DNA of 64,000 nt from Amorphophallus konjac (GCA_022559845.1 CM040118.1:260919519-260983518); one strand, 5' to 3'; positions 1 through 12,091 are shown, counted from the first letter of the stretch. Numbers and translations: made by a program. The notes: generated by a model from the letters alone, not told the origin.

Positions 1-2513
1 GGAACCCCGACCACTCTACAGAGTATCGGAAACACAGCAAACCAGAAAACAAAGGAAAGAACAGTAAACGAAAAATGACTTCAGCAAAACAGAAAGCTGA
101 AAAACGAAACACATAATGTGGCTCTCAACGGAGCTGACTGGCCTGGATTTGATCCACGGTCCAGTAGACGGATCTTCAGGTAAGATCTTCCTTCTTCTCC
201 ACGAGCTCTCTCGCTCACTCTCTATCTTTCTTTCTCTTTCTTCTGCTCTCCTCTCACTCTCTGCTTCTTCTTCTCTTCACACTCTTCTCGAGCTCTCTAC
301 CTCTCTTCTTCTCCTTCTGCTCTTCTTCTTTCTCTTTTCTTCTTCTATCTGGATCGTGGCTCTCTATATACGCTTTTCTTCTCGCCAACTCGATCACCTT
401 CATCTGTGGACGAAGGTCTCATATATATATAGCAGCAGCATCATCAGCCACGACGTGTGACCTCCACATTTCCAGCCCTAAGAATTCGGACCACGTGGCA
501 GTCTCTCAGCAGGCTTCATTCCAGCCTCGGATCACGTGCTGCTCAGGTCACTTGGGAATATTTCTTCCTCGGACCTGCAAGGAGATGAAAACCATTACAA
601 ACTGAGGGCCACAATAACTAAATCTGCACGAAGTATGTAGTAGTAATTCTAGATGCACTGAGAACGACACGAAGAAGATGAAAACAACACGAGGTAATAA
701 GAAGGACGACACGAGATACATTGTGATAGAACAGACACAACGAAGAGACCGACACGAAGTGAAACAAGAATGACACGAAATGGCAACAAGGAGAACGTTA
801 CGAGATACATACGATGACAAAGGCACGAAGTAAAGAAAATGACACGACGTAATAAACATCAAAGAGAACGGCTCGAGAACAACATGGACTGGCAACAGAA
901 ACTGACACGAAGTGGTTGCAAACAAGCAAGACACGAGGTCTACGTAAAGCAACACGAAGTGTGGTCAAAGCGAGAACGACACGAGGTCTAATGAGAAAGA
1001 CCAACACGAAGACGGTGTAATCAGCACGAAGTGAAGAACAACGACACGAAGTATAGTGGTGACAAAAACACACACTACACAGAGAACGACACGAGGTGGT
1101 GACACAGAAAGCAACACGAAGACATGAAACAACACTTAAGACGAAGTTGACACGGAGTGAAAACGACATGGAGTACATAAAACCAACACGAAGACATATC
1201 AACACGAATACGTGGACAAACAGTGACCGACACGAAGTGTGGTTACTAAGTAGGAACGACTCGAGGTCTACAGGAAAACTACTCGAAGTTCATCAGAACT
1301 TTTAGAGCAGCTTCAGGAACACGACACGAAGACCTGAGAAGGAAAAACGACACGAAGAGCAACAGTAAATGACACGCGATGAAAACAACAAAGACTGACA
1401 ACGATACGAACTGAACAGAACTAACACGTGTTGAAGACAAAACAAAGATAGAAACAGTCATTGACACGGAGTCAAAATGACACGGGGTTTACTGGGAAAC
1501 GACTCGAAGTTCATCAGAACAAATCGAGCTGCTACAGTAAACAACACGAAGACAGAACAGTAATTGACACGTGGTGAAACGACACGGAGACAGATCAAAA
1601 ACCATCACGAAGAATGGTCATAGAGTGAGAATGACACGAAGTGAGACGACACTTAATCCTTAGAGGACTTAAGGACACAAAAGAAAAAAAACAACTCGAG
1701 GACAGGACTGCTCGAACTTACGAACGACTCGAGGAACAACAGTAAGTGATACGAGATATAGTGGAGACAAAACGGACACACGACATGAAGACAAGCAGTA
1801 CAACACTGCGTGTTATACTCAAACAAGACGAAGTGCCAACCAACAGGAAGACAGTAACAGTATAGACACACAATGTACTACCTCTTAGCAGATTTCCTGG
1901 TAATAGACAAGATCAACACGAAGTGTTATAAACTTAAACGACACGAAGTCTTTTCGTGTTTGTGAGGAGAGACAACACGTAGAACAGATACACAATGTTC
2001 TATGAAGACACAATTGTGAAAACACCACGAGGTGGACAGACTGTGCACGGACATTGTTCAAAGCAAGAAATGCACGAACATTGTGGCAACCAAAAATGTG
2101 CACGGGGTTAAGTATGCACGAACGGAAGCACGCTTAACAAATCTTCTTACATTGTCCCATTCATGTCAATGCATAGACTGTAAATGTATATGAAAGCTTT
2201 ATGTGGCAGATAACAGTCTTAAAGTTCAATTACAATGATTCACAGTGTAAACAAATAAACTGACTGAGCATATGAAAGCCTGAATGAACATTTCAACAGG
2301 ATGACTCACAGTGACTCACATCAAACACCAATCATCAAAACCAAATCAATCATTAAAACCACAGCAATGAATGCTTTATGCATCAGTTTAACATGTAGCA
2401 TGACTGATCATCAAATATGACTCTAAATTGAGCAGCAGGATGACTGAACATTTGATTAACTCACACCAACAATCAATCAACAAAACCATCATCAAAACCA
2501 CAGGGGCACAACA
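1..2513 (-). repeat. 3' LTR (partial) of the Sirevirus-like element
   Basis: This matches 7989-10502 base for base apart from about ten substitutions and a short TA/AGC-repeat length change near 420-450, seen by eye. The internal edge ends ...GGCACAACA at 2513, directly next to the PPT. The outer part, matching 7265-7988, lies beyond the window start. Confidence 0.9.
630..2130. repeat. Dense irregular array of CACGAAG-type motifs in the LTR (copy 1)
   Basis: Some fifty copies of a short motif (ACACGAAGT, ACACGAGGT, ACTCGAAG and variants, nearly all containing one CG) occur every 15-40 bases through this 1.5 kb. Spacing is irregular, so it is not a simple tandem repeat. The full form CACGAAGTG is a near-palindrome (CAC-GAA-GTG). 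With the element on the minus strand, this block lies upstream of the presumed TATA box, in U3. Confidence 0.75.
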
Positions 2514-2527
2514 ATCTCCCCCTTTTT
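2514..2527 (-). other. Polypurine tract (PPT) of the Sirevirus-like element
   Basis: On the minus strand AAAAAGGGGGAGAT abuts the 3' LTR start TGTTGTGCCC. This is the expected position and composition for the plus-strand primer of reverse transcription. Confidence 0.85.
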
Positions 2528-5059
2528 GATGATGGCAACACTTTCAATATATTGAGTCATTCTGATGATGTGAGGCATTCTGAAGACTCAAATTATTCTC
2601 CCCCTTTGACTTCATCAAAAAGAAAATAATTTGAGAAATTAAAGCATGTATAAAAGTTCAATCAAATTCTCCCCCTTGCAAGAACATGATTCTCCCCCTT
2701 TAATAGTTTCAGCAAAAGCATGAGTTAGAGAAATGCAATACTCCCCCCTGAGTATATGAATGCAAGGTCACAAATGATATGAACATGATTCAGCACGACT
2801 AGGAATGCTCCCCCTGAACAGATGCCAATTGATATGCAAGTGATGCATGACATGGAAGCTCCCCCTCAATAAATGGACTCTTATGAGATAAATGAGAAGG
2901 AGACCACAGGGGCAAACAAGGAGAAGTTCAGGTCATTGAGCCAATGACATGAGCAGAAGAAATTCAGTTAACAAATTTTTCAAGGATGCTCTAAACATAA
3001 GAAATTCAGCCAGATTTTCAAAGAGATATCAATCTCATAAATCTGAAACATAAGTTTTCAAAATCTTCTATCATAAGGGCTTATGAATGACATTTATTGA
3101 ACAGCATGGTTTAAACATGATGTATGCAGAGTTTATCAATAAAATTCTGTATTGATATCTAAAACCATGGTTTAATAAAAGTGAACCAAGCCCTCATATT
3201 TATCTTGATTATCCTCCCTTTGTCTTACACAATCAAATCTATTGACTTCTTTCAGAATTACATGTACTAGTATTGAAATCAAGCAATTATGAAGTCATAT
3301 GATTTTGTCTAGGGTTGTAGCAATTTGATTTTTAGCATCAATATTCAGATATTTTCAATTTATTCAATAATTTTCCTTGCTACAAATTTTACGTGCTTTC
3401 TAGTTTAGTACACACCTTGTAACTAGAGGATATACCTTGATCAGAGGCCAATATCCCTAAGCCCTTAGTGTGACTAACTGTCGTGCCTTATGTAAACAGA
3501 GTTAGCATTTACACATCATGACACACTACAGCTCAATTTTTAATGAGTGAATTGTATTTCTCAGTGTGCATGCCATTGCTCTGCCTGATTTTCAATGAAT
3601 TCTCATTTTACAGAGTTAACTAAGGCACCTCATGACACAGTCCTTTGGACTTGTGTTTCTCAGTGACCAATGTCATTGCTCTGACAGATATTACCCTTTA
3701 GACATTTCAGAAACATTCATTTGCTTCAAAACAATATTAATCTCATGTACTTAACCAATTAAAGTCATGTATTCAAAAGTGCAGATTTCAGAAGTTTTTG
3801 CAAGACATAGCATGAAACAGTTGGTTAAGATTTATTAAACATGATTCAGATATGTTAAGAGATTTTGAAGTTAAACTCCATGAATACATTAAGCTTAAAC
3901 CACACGAGTTATTTCAGTCATTCATAAAAACGTATAATAGAAGATTTCTAGTTTAAGATTTTCAGATTTATGATCGAGATAGCCCATCGAAATCTTCATG
4001 AAAGACTGATAGAATTCTGAAGCCAAATGATACCAATTGATAGGAGAATTACCAATTGTTAAGAGAGATTTTGAAGCATAAAGTTTTCAGAATATGATCA
4101 AGGTTTGTCAACAAAATCAATAAGAAGGGATATGCTATGAAATCTGACAAATGTATGCATTTGACAACCTATATGCAATGCATTGACTCCCCCTTACAAT
4201 ATGCATTTAAACATACATGCAAATCACATATATGCACTTCAGATGAGTAGAGTTCAGAGGTATCAATTCAGACAATGCTGATGAGGAATGATTATGCAAA
4301 CACAGAATTAACTTGCTATGCAACATACTGTCCTACACGCAGACTATGCACCAAGGATACATTAAACAAGTATGCAATCAATTCAGGTTTATGCATCCAA
4401 TTCATGAGCATTTTTATCCTTTTTCAGATTTTTCAACATATGATGCAGTTCACTGTTTTACATGAAGACTAGACCCATGGTACTAGGCGGAGGACTTGAT
4501 CCAAGGATCACCTCACACATGTCAGTAGCATCCAGACATACTCCATATGCCCTTCAACTTGTTCCATTTAATATACCATGATGATCATGTATGACAATGC
4601 AACATAAAGCAGTCCTTCATGCATTGAATCAGCATCATTGACACATGTAATGACAATCAGTCTATACACAATCAGTCCAAGTGTGCATTCAATAACAAGC
4701 ATGCAATGCATTAACACAAAACACATGCATGGATGCAGAGTCTGTATAGTGCATCAACCGTATATACTAAAGAAGCATTCAAATTCAGTTCAACATATAG
4801 TATGAGAAGAGCATCAGATATGCAGAGTTGAATTCAATAGCTGAGTCTGGAATGCAGACTGATCAACTAGACAAGAGAAGATCATACAACACACAAGTAA
4901 ATCAGCATGGAATTCTCATTTTTCATACTCACAAATTCAGATAATGAATTTAAAACAGATTTCAGAACTGACCTGAATTGAATCATGGGGTTTTCTTTTT
5001 GAGTGCCTTGGTTAACCCCTTTTATTTCTCCTTCCAAGGCCCTACCTGCAGCAAGTCAA
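2528..5059 (-). other. Noncoding 3' region of the Sirevirus-like element with several PPT-like tracts
   Basis: This AT-rich 2.5 kb stretch has no long reading frame and no recognisable pol domain. Tracts of CTCCCCC on the plus strand (AGGGGGAG on the minus) occur near 2597, 2672, 2692, 2741, 2809, 2861 and 4187, in addition to the terminal PPT. Multiple PPTs upstream of the 3' LTR are a known Sirevirus trait. In a complete element, pol of roughly 4 kb would lie between gag and this region; here it is absent. Confidence 0.7.
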
Positions 5060-7084
5060 TCAATATGATCTTGCAGGGACCCAAGCAGTCTTGGGTCCTG
5101 CACTACCCCTATCAGGTGTTCTAAACAGTTTCTTAGCAACATGGTCATCAGATTTCATCAGAAAATAATTATCCATAGAGTGACCAAGTTTATCACAGTA
5201 TCTACATGAAACAGCAGATTTTTTGGTCCTGTGATGCATATCAACAGCAGCATGAGACCTATGATAATTAGCATGAATTTGTGATTTATCATTACCTGCC
5301 CACCAGCATTCAGAAGCTCGGTGGCCAGGTTTTCCACATTCATAACAAGCAAGAGTCTTTTCTTTAAGACTAGTTTTATTTCTGCCCAAGAGATTTTTGT
5401 TTGGAGGGAATCTTACAAATTTGGAATTAAAATGATTTCCCTGAACAAACCAGCAGTCCTTGACTACATGCCCATACTTACCACATTCAATGCACCTAGA
5501 ATGCTTACCTCTTGAGCCAGTAAATCCCCATGAAGGCCTAAACCAACACTCAACAGCTTTATGACCACGTCTGTTACAATTGTAACAAATGATATGTTGG
5601 TTTGAGGAAGACATGTTTCTTTTGGGGTGGTGATGATTATTTGGAAGAGTTTTATCATGCATCATATCATCCCTTATCATTACTCTGCAGTCATCCATAT
5701 AATGACCATGCCTACCACAGTAGTAACAATAGGCATCAGATTTCCTAGGAACATGGTTTCTATCATGTGAGTTCCTAGGTGTATGTGAACGAGTACAAGA
5801 AGCATGAGCATTATGTATTGGCCCAACAGATTCAGTAGAACTAGCAAATTTCAGAGTACAACCAGAAGTATTCTTAGCCTTCTTTGTTTGACTCTTTCTT
5901 TTCAATTTCTGATTATTCTCAATAGATTTTGTTTGCTTTTCAATTTTCTGGGCTTTAAACTGAAAGACAGATTTTGAAGGTGACTTCTGATTTTCATTTT
6001 GTTTTGGGGATTGCCTTGAAGTACCAGCTACATTAGTGCTTTGGACAAAGGTTGTATATAGCTGGTTTTTAGTGATTTTCTTAACATCAGAACAACAATT
6101 TGTTCCCCCTTCAGAGTTATCATCCTTCCTCCTCTCAACAGTTTTCATTTTTCCTTTAATCTTGGCAGACTCAATAGCTGAATTTTCCAGATTATGAATT
6201 TTATCTTCCAAGTTAGCAATGTGAAGTTCATAACTGGCTATTTCCTGTTCACTGCAATTTACACATTCGCTTAGAACTTGGTTTGCAGTTTTATACTTCT
6301 CAATTTCTTGTTCTAGACTGTTCAAACTTTTTGAATTTTCATCATAAACAGCTTTTCCTTTTTCAATTGACAGCCATTTCTCAGAGAATACAGTATTAAG
6401 AACCATTAGCCTTTTATTTTGATCCTTTAAGTAGACATTTTCTTCTTTTAGAGATTTTATTTGTTCTTTTTGAAGAATGTCATCAGACTCAAACTCATTA
6501 ATTATGTCTTCGAGAATGGCACAACCTTTACAAGAATTATCTTCTCTAATGTGCTCCTTTTCAGATTTCAAAGTTTTCACTTCTTTTCTCAATTTCTTGT
6601 TTTCAGATTTTAGTTTCTTGGATACTTTGAACAGATCTTTATACATTACTATCAATTCATCAAAAGTGTATCCATCTGATTCGGAGCTTACCTGAGATGA
6701 AGTTTCCTCACCATCACTTCCCCGGTTGGCCATTAAGCATATGGACTTTCTTCCTTCTCTATCAATGTCCGAGGTGTTCCCTTTGAGTTTCAATACCTCT
6801 AGACAATCATCCTTTGTGTGGCCAGCCTTCCTTCATTTGTAGCAAACATTAGTGTCAGCAATCTTGGCAGGATTAGAGTTATACCTTGTTTGCTGTTTGC
6901 TACCGTCAAGCTTTCCTTCTCTTTTTCTCAGAAATTTCCTGAAGTTACTAATCATCATTCCAATGTGGTCTTCATCAATTTCAGACCGCGAGAGGCTACT
7001 TTTCTTGCTTGATGATCCACTGTGGCTGGATCTGTTTGCTTTGCTGGAGCTAGCCTTCAGCACGATTGGCTCCATTGCAAACAA
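5060..7084 (-). pseudogene. Gag remnant (copia/Sirevirus type) with six zinc-knuckle sites
   Basis: One reading frame runs from the ATG at 7084 to the stop at 5060, broken only by TGA at 6833-6835. That stop replaces the second Cys of the first CCHC knuckle (CYK-stop-RKAGHTKDDC). Downstream come an acidic/Ser stretch, a coiled coil rich in Lys and Glu (about 6700-6150), a basic linker, then knuckles CYYCGRHGHYMDDC, CYNCNRRGHKAVEC, CIECGKYGHVVKDC, CYECGKPGHRASEC and a degenerate CRYCDKLGHSMDNY that has lost its last Cys. The frame ends soon after PKTAWVP, a motif that in Sireviruses lies just before protease. The capsid-like N-terminal domain is missing: only 180 bp separate the frame from the PBS and LTR. 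The nucleocapsid part would bind RNA. The protein appears truncated at both ends, and whether it functions is unknown. Confidence 0.8.
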
Positions 7085-7250
7085 TCTGAAAGCTCAGAAC
7101 AAACTGAAGCACCTAAACCAAATAAGCAAGACAAAGCACTAAGACGGAGAATCAAAGCTACGAACACAGAAAGCACACTCTGAAAAAAAAAACACCAAAC
7201 AAACCAGCAGGATCCTCTGCAGATTGTTAGATCAGATAGATCAGAGACCT

Positions 7251-7262
7251 GCTCTGATACCA
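7251..7262 (-). other. Primer-binding site, initiator tRNA-Met type
   Basis: Minus strand TGGTATCAGAGC follows two bases after the 5' LTR end ...CCTAACA. It is complementary to the 3' end of plant initiator tRNA-Met, the usual primer of copia and many gypsy elements. Confidence 0.9.
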
Positions 7263-7679
7263 ATTGTTAGGTTCGGTGCAGTATTCAGAGGGGGGGGGGT
7301 GAATGAATATAACCCTTTAAAAACCTTTACCCAATTAAAAGGTTATGATGCTCACTAACTATCTAGAGTGCTAACTAGACAGATGTATCAAATCTGAAAG
7401 ACTAATTAGCAGTAGCACCATTCTTCCACTCAAATAAACTTTCGCTCACTCAACGGATTAAACACTCAGAACAAGATCTGATCAACCACTTGGAGCGCCC
7501 CTATGCAAACATCTAGCGGAAGCAAAACATATAGAGAAATCAGACCACTGCACAGAGGATTTTTAGGTGGTTCGGTCCTCCAGACCTACATCCACCCCAC
7601 ACTCAAACCGAGTGTGGCTTCCACTAGCTCACGCTAGAAACAGCAGACTCAGTCTGCAACAAACGCTGCCAAACAGCTT

Positions 7680-7990
7680 GACCAGGGGAACAACCTCCCC
7701 TCTTCCTCCCAACCGGAGGGAACCACTAGTGACACCAGTCACTAGCAAACCAGAGACACAAGGTCTCTCTTCCTCCAGACCTGGAGGGAACCCCTGGACT
7801 TGAATCCACAAGCCCAGAACCGGAGACAAGTCTCCCTTCCTCCAAACCGGAGGGGATCAACAAGTAGCTCCCAACTACTTGCAACTGGAGATCAGATCTC
7901 CCTTCCTCCAAACCGGAGGGAACCCACAAGTAGCACCCAGCTACTTGCAACCGGAGATGTCAATCTCCCTTCTCCTGAACTAACAGGAGG
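7680..7990. repeat. Hairpin-bearing tandem repeats in the LTR
   Basis: Five units of about 60-70 bp each hold CTTCCTCCNAACCGGAGGGA or a close variant, whose CTCC...GGAG arms can pair. Two units also hold AAGTAG...CTACTT arms (7862-7882, 7926-7949). With the element on the minus strand these lie downstream of the presumed TATA box, so they would be transcribed. Sirevirus LTRs are reported to carry CpG-containing palindromes; whether these are the same motifs is inference. Confidence 0.6.
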
Positions 7991-8408
7991 AACCCCGACC
8001 ACTCTACAGAGTATCGGAAACACAGCAAACCAGAAAACAAAGGAAAGAACAGTAAACGAAAAATGACTTCAGCAAAACAGAAAGCTGAAAAATGAAACAC
8101 ATAATGTGGCTCTCAACGGAGCTGACTGGCCTGGATTTGATCCACGGTCCAGTAGACGGATCTTCAGGTAAGATCTTCCTTCTTCTCCACGAGCTCTCTC
8201 GCTCACTCTCTATCTTTCTTTCTCTTTCTTCTGCTCTCCTCTCACTCTCTGCTTCTTCTTCTCTTCACACTCTTCTCGAGCTCTCTACCTCTCTTCTTCT
8301 CCTTCTGCTCTTCTTCTTTCTCTTTTCTTCTTCTATCTGGATCGTGGCTCTCTGTATACGCTTTTCTTCTCGCCAACTCGATCACCTTCATCTGTGGACG
8401 AAGGTCTC

Positions 8409-8417
8409 ATATATATA
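8409..8417 (-). promoter_or_regulatory. Possible TATA box in the Sirevirus-like LTR
   Basis: A TATATATAT run on the minus strand lies between the motif-dense block and the transcribed-looking repeats. The matching site in the other LTR is at about 420-430. It is also a short microsatellite, so the call is tentative. Confidence 0.35.
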
Positions 8418-8618
8418 GCAGCAGCAGCAGCATCAGCCACGACGTGTGACCTCCACATTTCCAGCCCTAAGAATTCGGACCACGTGGCAGTCTCTCAGCA
8501 GGCTTCATTCCAGCCTCGGATCACGTGCTGCTCAGGTCACTTGGGAATATTTCTTCCTCGGACCTGCAAGGAGATGAAAACCATTACAAACTGAGGGCCA
8601 CAATAACTAAATCTGCAC

Positions 8619-10119
8619 GAAGTATGTAGTAGTAATTCTAGATGCACTGAGAACGACACGAAGAAGATGAAAACAACACGAGGTAATAAGAAGGACGACA
8701 CGAGATACATTGTGACAGAACAGACACAACGAAGAGACCGACACGAAGTGAAACAAGAATGACACGAAATGGCAACAAGGAGAACGTTACGAGATACATA
8801 CGATGACAAAGGCACGAAGTAAAGAAAACGACACGACGTAATAAACATCAAAGAGAACGGCTCGAGAACAACATGGACTGACAACAGAAACCGACACGAA
8901 GTGGTTGCAAACAAGCAAGACACGAGGTCTACGTAAAGCAACACGAAGTGTGGTCAAAGCGAGAACGACACGAGGTCTAATGAGAAAGACCAACACGAAG
9001 ACGGTGTAATCAGCACGAAGTGAAGAACAATGACACGAAGTATAGTGGTGACAAAAACACACACTACACAGAGAACGACACGAGGTGGTGACACAGAAAG
9101 CAACACGAAGACATGAAACAACACTTAAGACGAAGTTGACACGGAGTGAAAACGACATGGAGTACATAAAACCAACACGAAGACATATCAACACGAATAC
9201 GTGGACAAACAGTGACCGACACGAAGTGTGGTTACTAAGTAGGAACGACTCGAGGTCTACAGGAAAACTACTCGAAGTTCATCAGAACTTTTAGAGCAGC
9301 TTCAGGAACACGACACGAAGACCTGATAAGGAAAAACGACACGAAGAGCAACAGTAAATGACACGCGATGAAAACAACAAAGACTGACAACGATACGAAC
9401 TGAACAGAACTAACACGTGTTGAAGACAAAACAAAGATAGAAACAGTCATTGACACGGAGTCAAAATGACACGGGGTTTACTGGGAAACGACTCGAAGTT
9501 CATCAGAACAAATCGAGCTGCTACAGTAAACAACACGAAGACAGAACAGTAATTGACACGTGGTGAAACGACACGGAGACAGATCAAAAACCATCACGAA
9601 GAATGGTCATAGAGTGAGAATGACACGAAGTGAGACGACACTTAATCCTTAGAGGACTTAAGGACACAAAAGAAAAAAAACGACTCGAGGACAGGACTGC
9701 TCGAACTTACGAACGACTCGAGGAACAACAGTAAGTGATACGAGATATAGTGGAGACAAAACGGACACACGACATGAAGACAAGCAGTACAACACTGCGT
9801 GTTATACTCAAACAAGACGAAGTGCCAACCAACAGGAAGACAGTAACAGTATAGACACACAATGTACTACCTCTTAGCAGATTTCCTGGTAATAGACAAG
9901 ATCAACACGAAGTGTTATAAACTTAAACGACACGAAGTCTTTTCGTGTTTGTGAGGAGAGACAACACGTAGAACAGATACACAATGTTCTATGAAGACAC
10001 AATTGTGAAAACACCACGAGGTGGACAGACTGTGCACGGACATTGTTCAAAGCAAGAAATGCACGAACATTGTGGCAACCAAAAATGTGCACGGGGTTAA
10101 GTATGCACGAACGGAAGCA
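8619..10119. repeat. Dense irregular array of CACGAAG-type motifs in the LTR (copy 2)
   Basis: This is the counterpart of 630-2130, with the same motif order and spacing. Several of the few differences between the two LTRs fall here. Confidence 0.75.
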
Positions 10120-10502
10120 CGCTTAACAAATCTTCTTACATTGTCCCATTCATGTCAATGCATAGACTGTAAATGTATATGAAAGCTTTATGTGGCAGAT
10201 AACAGTCTTAAAGTTCAATTACAATGATTCACAGTGTAAACAAATAAACTGACTGAGCATATGAAAGCCTGAATGAACATTTCAACAGGATGACTCACAG
10301 TGACTCACATCAAACACCAATCATCAAAACCAAATCAATCATTAAAACCACAGCAATGAATGCTTTATGCATCAGTTTAACATGTAGCATGACTGATCAT
10401 CAAATATGACTCTAAATTGAGCAGCAGGATGACTGAACATTTGATTAACTCACACCAACAATCAATCAACAAAACCATCATCAAAACCACAGGGGCACAA
10501 CA

Positions 10503-11893
10503 GATTTATCCCGAGGTTTGATATAAACTAACTCGGGATAGTCCACAAAAGTTATCTTGCCTTGCCGACAATCTACCGTTGCTTGGTAGGTCGATAACCA
10601 GTCAGTGCCCAATATGACATCATAATATTCCATATCAAGACATATCAGGTCGGCCGGTAGATTATTACCTTGAACCATGACCTCACAACTTGGGTAGTGA
10701 TGCGTAATATCCGATTTGTTTCCAAGAGGTGTAGATAGAATTAAATCTAACCATTCAGGTTCTTTAGAAAATGAGGCAGTAAATTTCTTGGAAACAAACG
10801 AATGAGTTGCTCCAGTATCAAATAGAACTCTAGCAGGTTTAGAGCTAACAGTCAATGTACTTTCCACGATTCCTCCTTCCATAGGTTCCGTCCCTTGAAG
10901 AGCTTGCAGACGGCCTTGCTTTTTGACTGGATGCTTATCGTCCTTGTTGACTTGTTCCTTCATTAAGGGGCAATCAGGAATTCGATGCTCTCGACTCCCA
11001 CATCGGAGACACGCTCCCAGTTTCCTCCAGCACTCCTCGGTCTTATGACCAGCTTTTTCGCAATATTTGCAAATCTCCTTAGTAGGTGCAATATCGGAGA
11101 AGGGCTTGTTGCTGATGGTGAGGAATGGCTTGTGACTTCTCTGGGATCTCTTCTCCTTGGAAGACTCGCCTCCATTAAAGACCCGCTTCTTTCCAAATGG
11201 TGGTTTGAAGCTTCCTGGACTTGTAACATGTTCTTTCTTGTCCTTGCCTCGAATCCTTTCATAAAATTCGGTGGTGTCTTCCAGCAGCTGAGCACGACGA
11301 ACCATTTTCGAGTAGACTTGGATGTCCATCGGTGCAAGCTGGGTAATATACCGGGGCCGTAGCCCGTTGAGAAATCTCCTCGCCTTCATCTTTTCCGTAC
11401 ACACCAAGTGAGGTGCATACCGGGAAAGCCTTGAGAATTGGGCCTCATATTCAGCTACCTTTCGGGTCCATTGCTTTAATGCAGCAAATTCCGCGGCCTT
11501 CTTCTCTTGCACACGGTCCGAGAAATACTTGTTGTTGAAATGCTCGACAAATTCCATCCATGTGACATGATTGTCGGGCAGTGTTGCTTCCACGGACTCC
11601 CACCAGCATCGAGCATCCCGTTCTAGTTGAAATGTAGCCAATAGTACCTTCTCTGTATCCGTGCATTGCATTACACGGAAGATCCTCTCAATTTCCTTCA
11701 GCCAATTCTCGGCATCATCGGGGTCCACCGAACCCGTGAATCTTGGTGGGTTCATGTTACGAAAATCCTGGTGAAGGTCACCAGCTCCACGGTGAGCACC
11801 GCCAACACCGCCTTGCGCCACTTGCTGTAGCGCCTGCGTAAGTCCCTGCACAGTGCGCTGCATCTCGCGCCATTGTGCTCTTTCAGCGGCCAT
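10503..11893 (-). CDS. Gag and start of aspartic protease, Tekay-like; open but cut by insertion
   Basis: The frame is open for about 460 codons from the ATG at 11893. The first residues are a short basic/Gln stretch, then the retrotransposon gag core (PPRFTGSVD, ENWLKEIERIF, CWWESVEATLP, about residues 50-190). Two zinc-knuckle sites follow, CKYCEKAGHKTEEC and CLRCGSREHRIPDC, near residues 275-310. The aspartic protease starts with LFDTGATHSFV, the DTGA active site, near residue 355. Translation runs without a stop into the LTR of the inserted Sirevirus-like element. Gag forms the particle and binds RNA; protease would cut the polyprotein. The start is chosen because the matching ATG in copy 2 sits in the same context just after an acceptor-like TTTTGTAG. 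The lack of stops suggests a fairly recent insertion. Confidence 0.9.
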
Positions 11894-12078
11894 AATCCTA
11901 CAAAAGAATTAAGGTGTAATAAATATTGGGTTTCGTTATTATGGGGTCAATTGTCATTGTTAAACTTAACCCTTGGCTTTACCCATCTCACCAGGTAAGA
12001 TCTAAACCTATCAGTAGATAATTCTATTAGACATTTATATCTTTGGACTCAGGTTTTTACGTAGGAAATTAAAAATCT

Positions 12079-12091
12079 GGCTCTGATACCA
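12079..12091 (-). other. Primer-binding site of Tekay-like copy 1
   Basis: Minus strand TGGTATCAGAGCC lies seven bases inside the LTR end ...GGGACGTGACA. It is complementary to the initiator tRNA-Met 3' end. Confidence 0.9.

Larger units (their letters stand above)
1..10502 (-). mobile_element. Sirevirus-like Ty1/copia element, non-autonomous, no pol
   Basis: Positions 1-2513 repeat at 7989-10502 almost without change, which marks an LTR pair. On the minus strand the order is 5' LTR (7265-10502), PBS, gag remnant, a noncoding 3' region with several polypurine tracts, then the 3' LTR (1-2513, about 724 bp lying outside the window). LTR ends are TG...CA. The tRNA-Met type PBS, the gag layout (zinc knuckle, acidic/Ser region, coiled coil, more zinc knuckles) and the repeated AGGGGGAG tracts are what is known of Sireviruses. 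No protease, integrase, RT or RNase H sequence is present between 2514 and 5059, so mobility would need enzymes from another element. It is inserted in the protease region of the Tekay-like element that starts at 10503. Confidence 0.85.
7265..10502 (-). repeat. 5' LTR of the Sirevirus-like element (complete, 3238 bp)
   Basis: On the plus strand it runs TGTTAGGTTCGG...GGGCACAACA. The inner edge faces the PBS at 7262. The outer edge meets the interrupted Tekay protease frame at 10503. The presumed 5-bp target duplication on this side would be GATTT (10503-10507); its partner lies outside the window. Apparent reading frames inside, such as 8537-8944, recur in the other LTR and show no protein-like features. 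Confidence 0.9.

Noticed and set aside
116..460. Reading frame of 114 codons rich in Leu and Ser, also at 8092-8418
   Set aside because: It is the translation of a CT-rich tract (CTCTCTTCTTC) inside the LTR; it occurs in both LTRs and has no domain or start context.
548..1205. Minus-strand frames of 135 codons with many Cys, Arg and Val, repeated at 8537-9194
   Set aside because: They arise from the repeated CACGAAG motif read on the other strand and overlap each other in two frames; low complexity, no family.
7251..7262. tRNA-Met-like matches here and at 12079, 18672 and 63280 taken as tRNA genes
   Set aside because: Only 11-13 bases match and each sits at an LTR edge, so they are primer-binding sites.
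10985..11362. Plus-strand frame of 125 codons over the Tekay gag
   Set aside because: It is a shadow of the intact gag on the minus strand.
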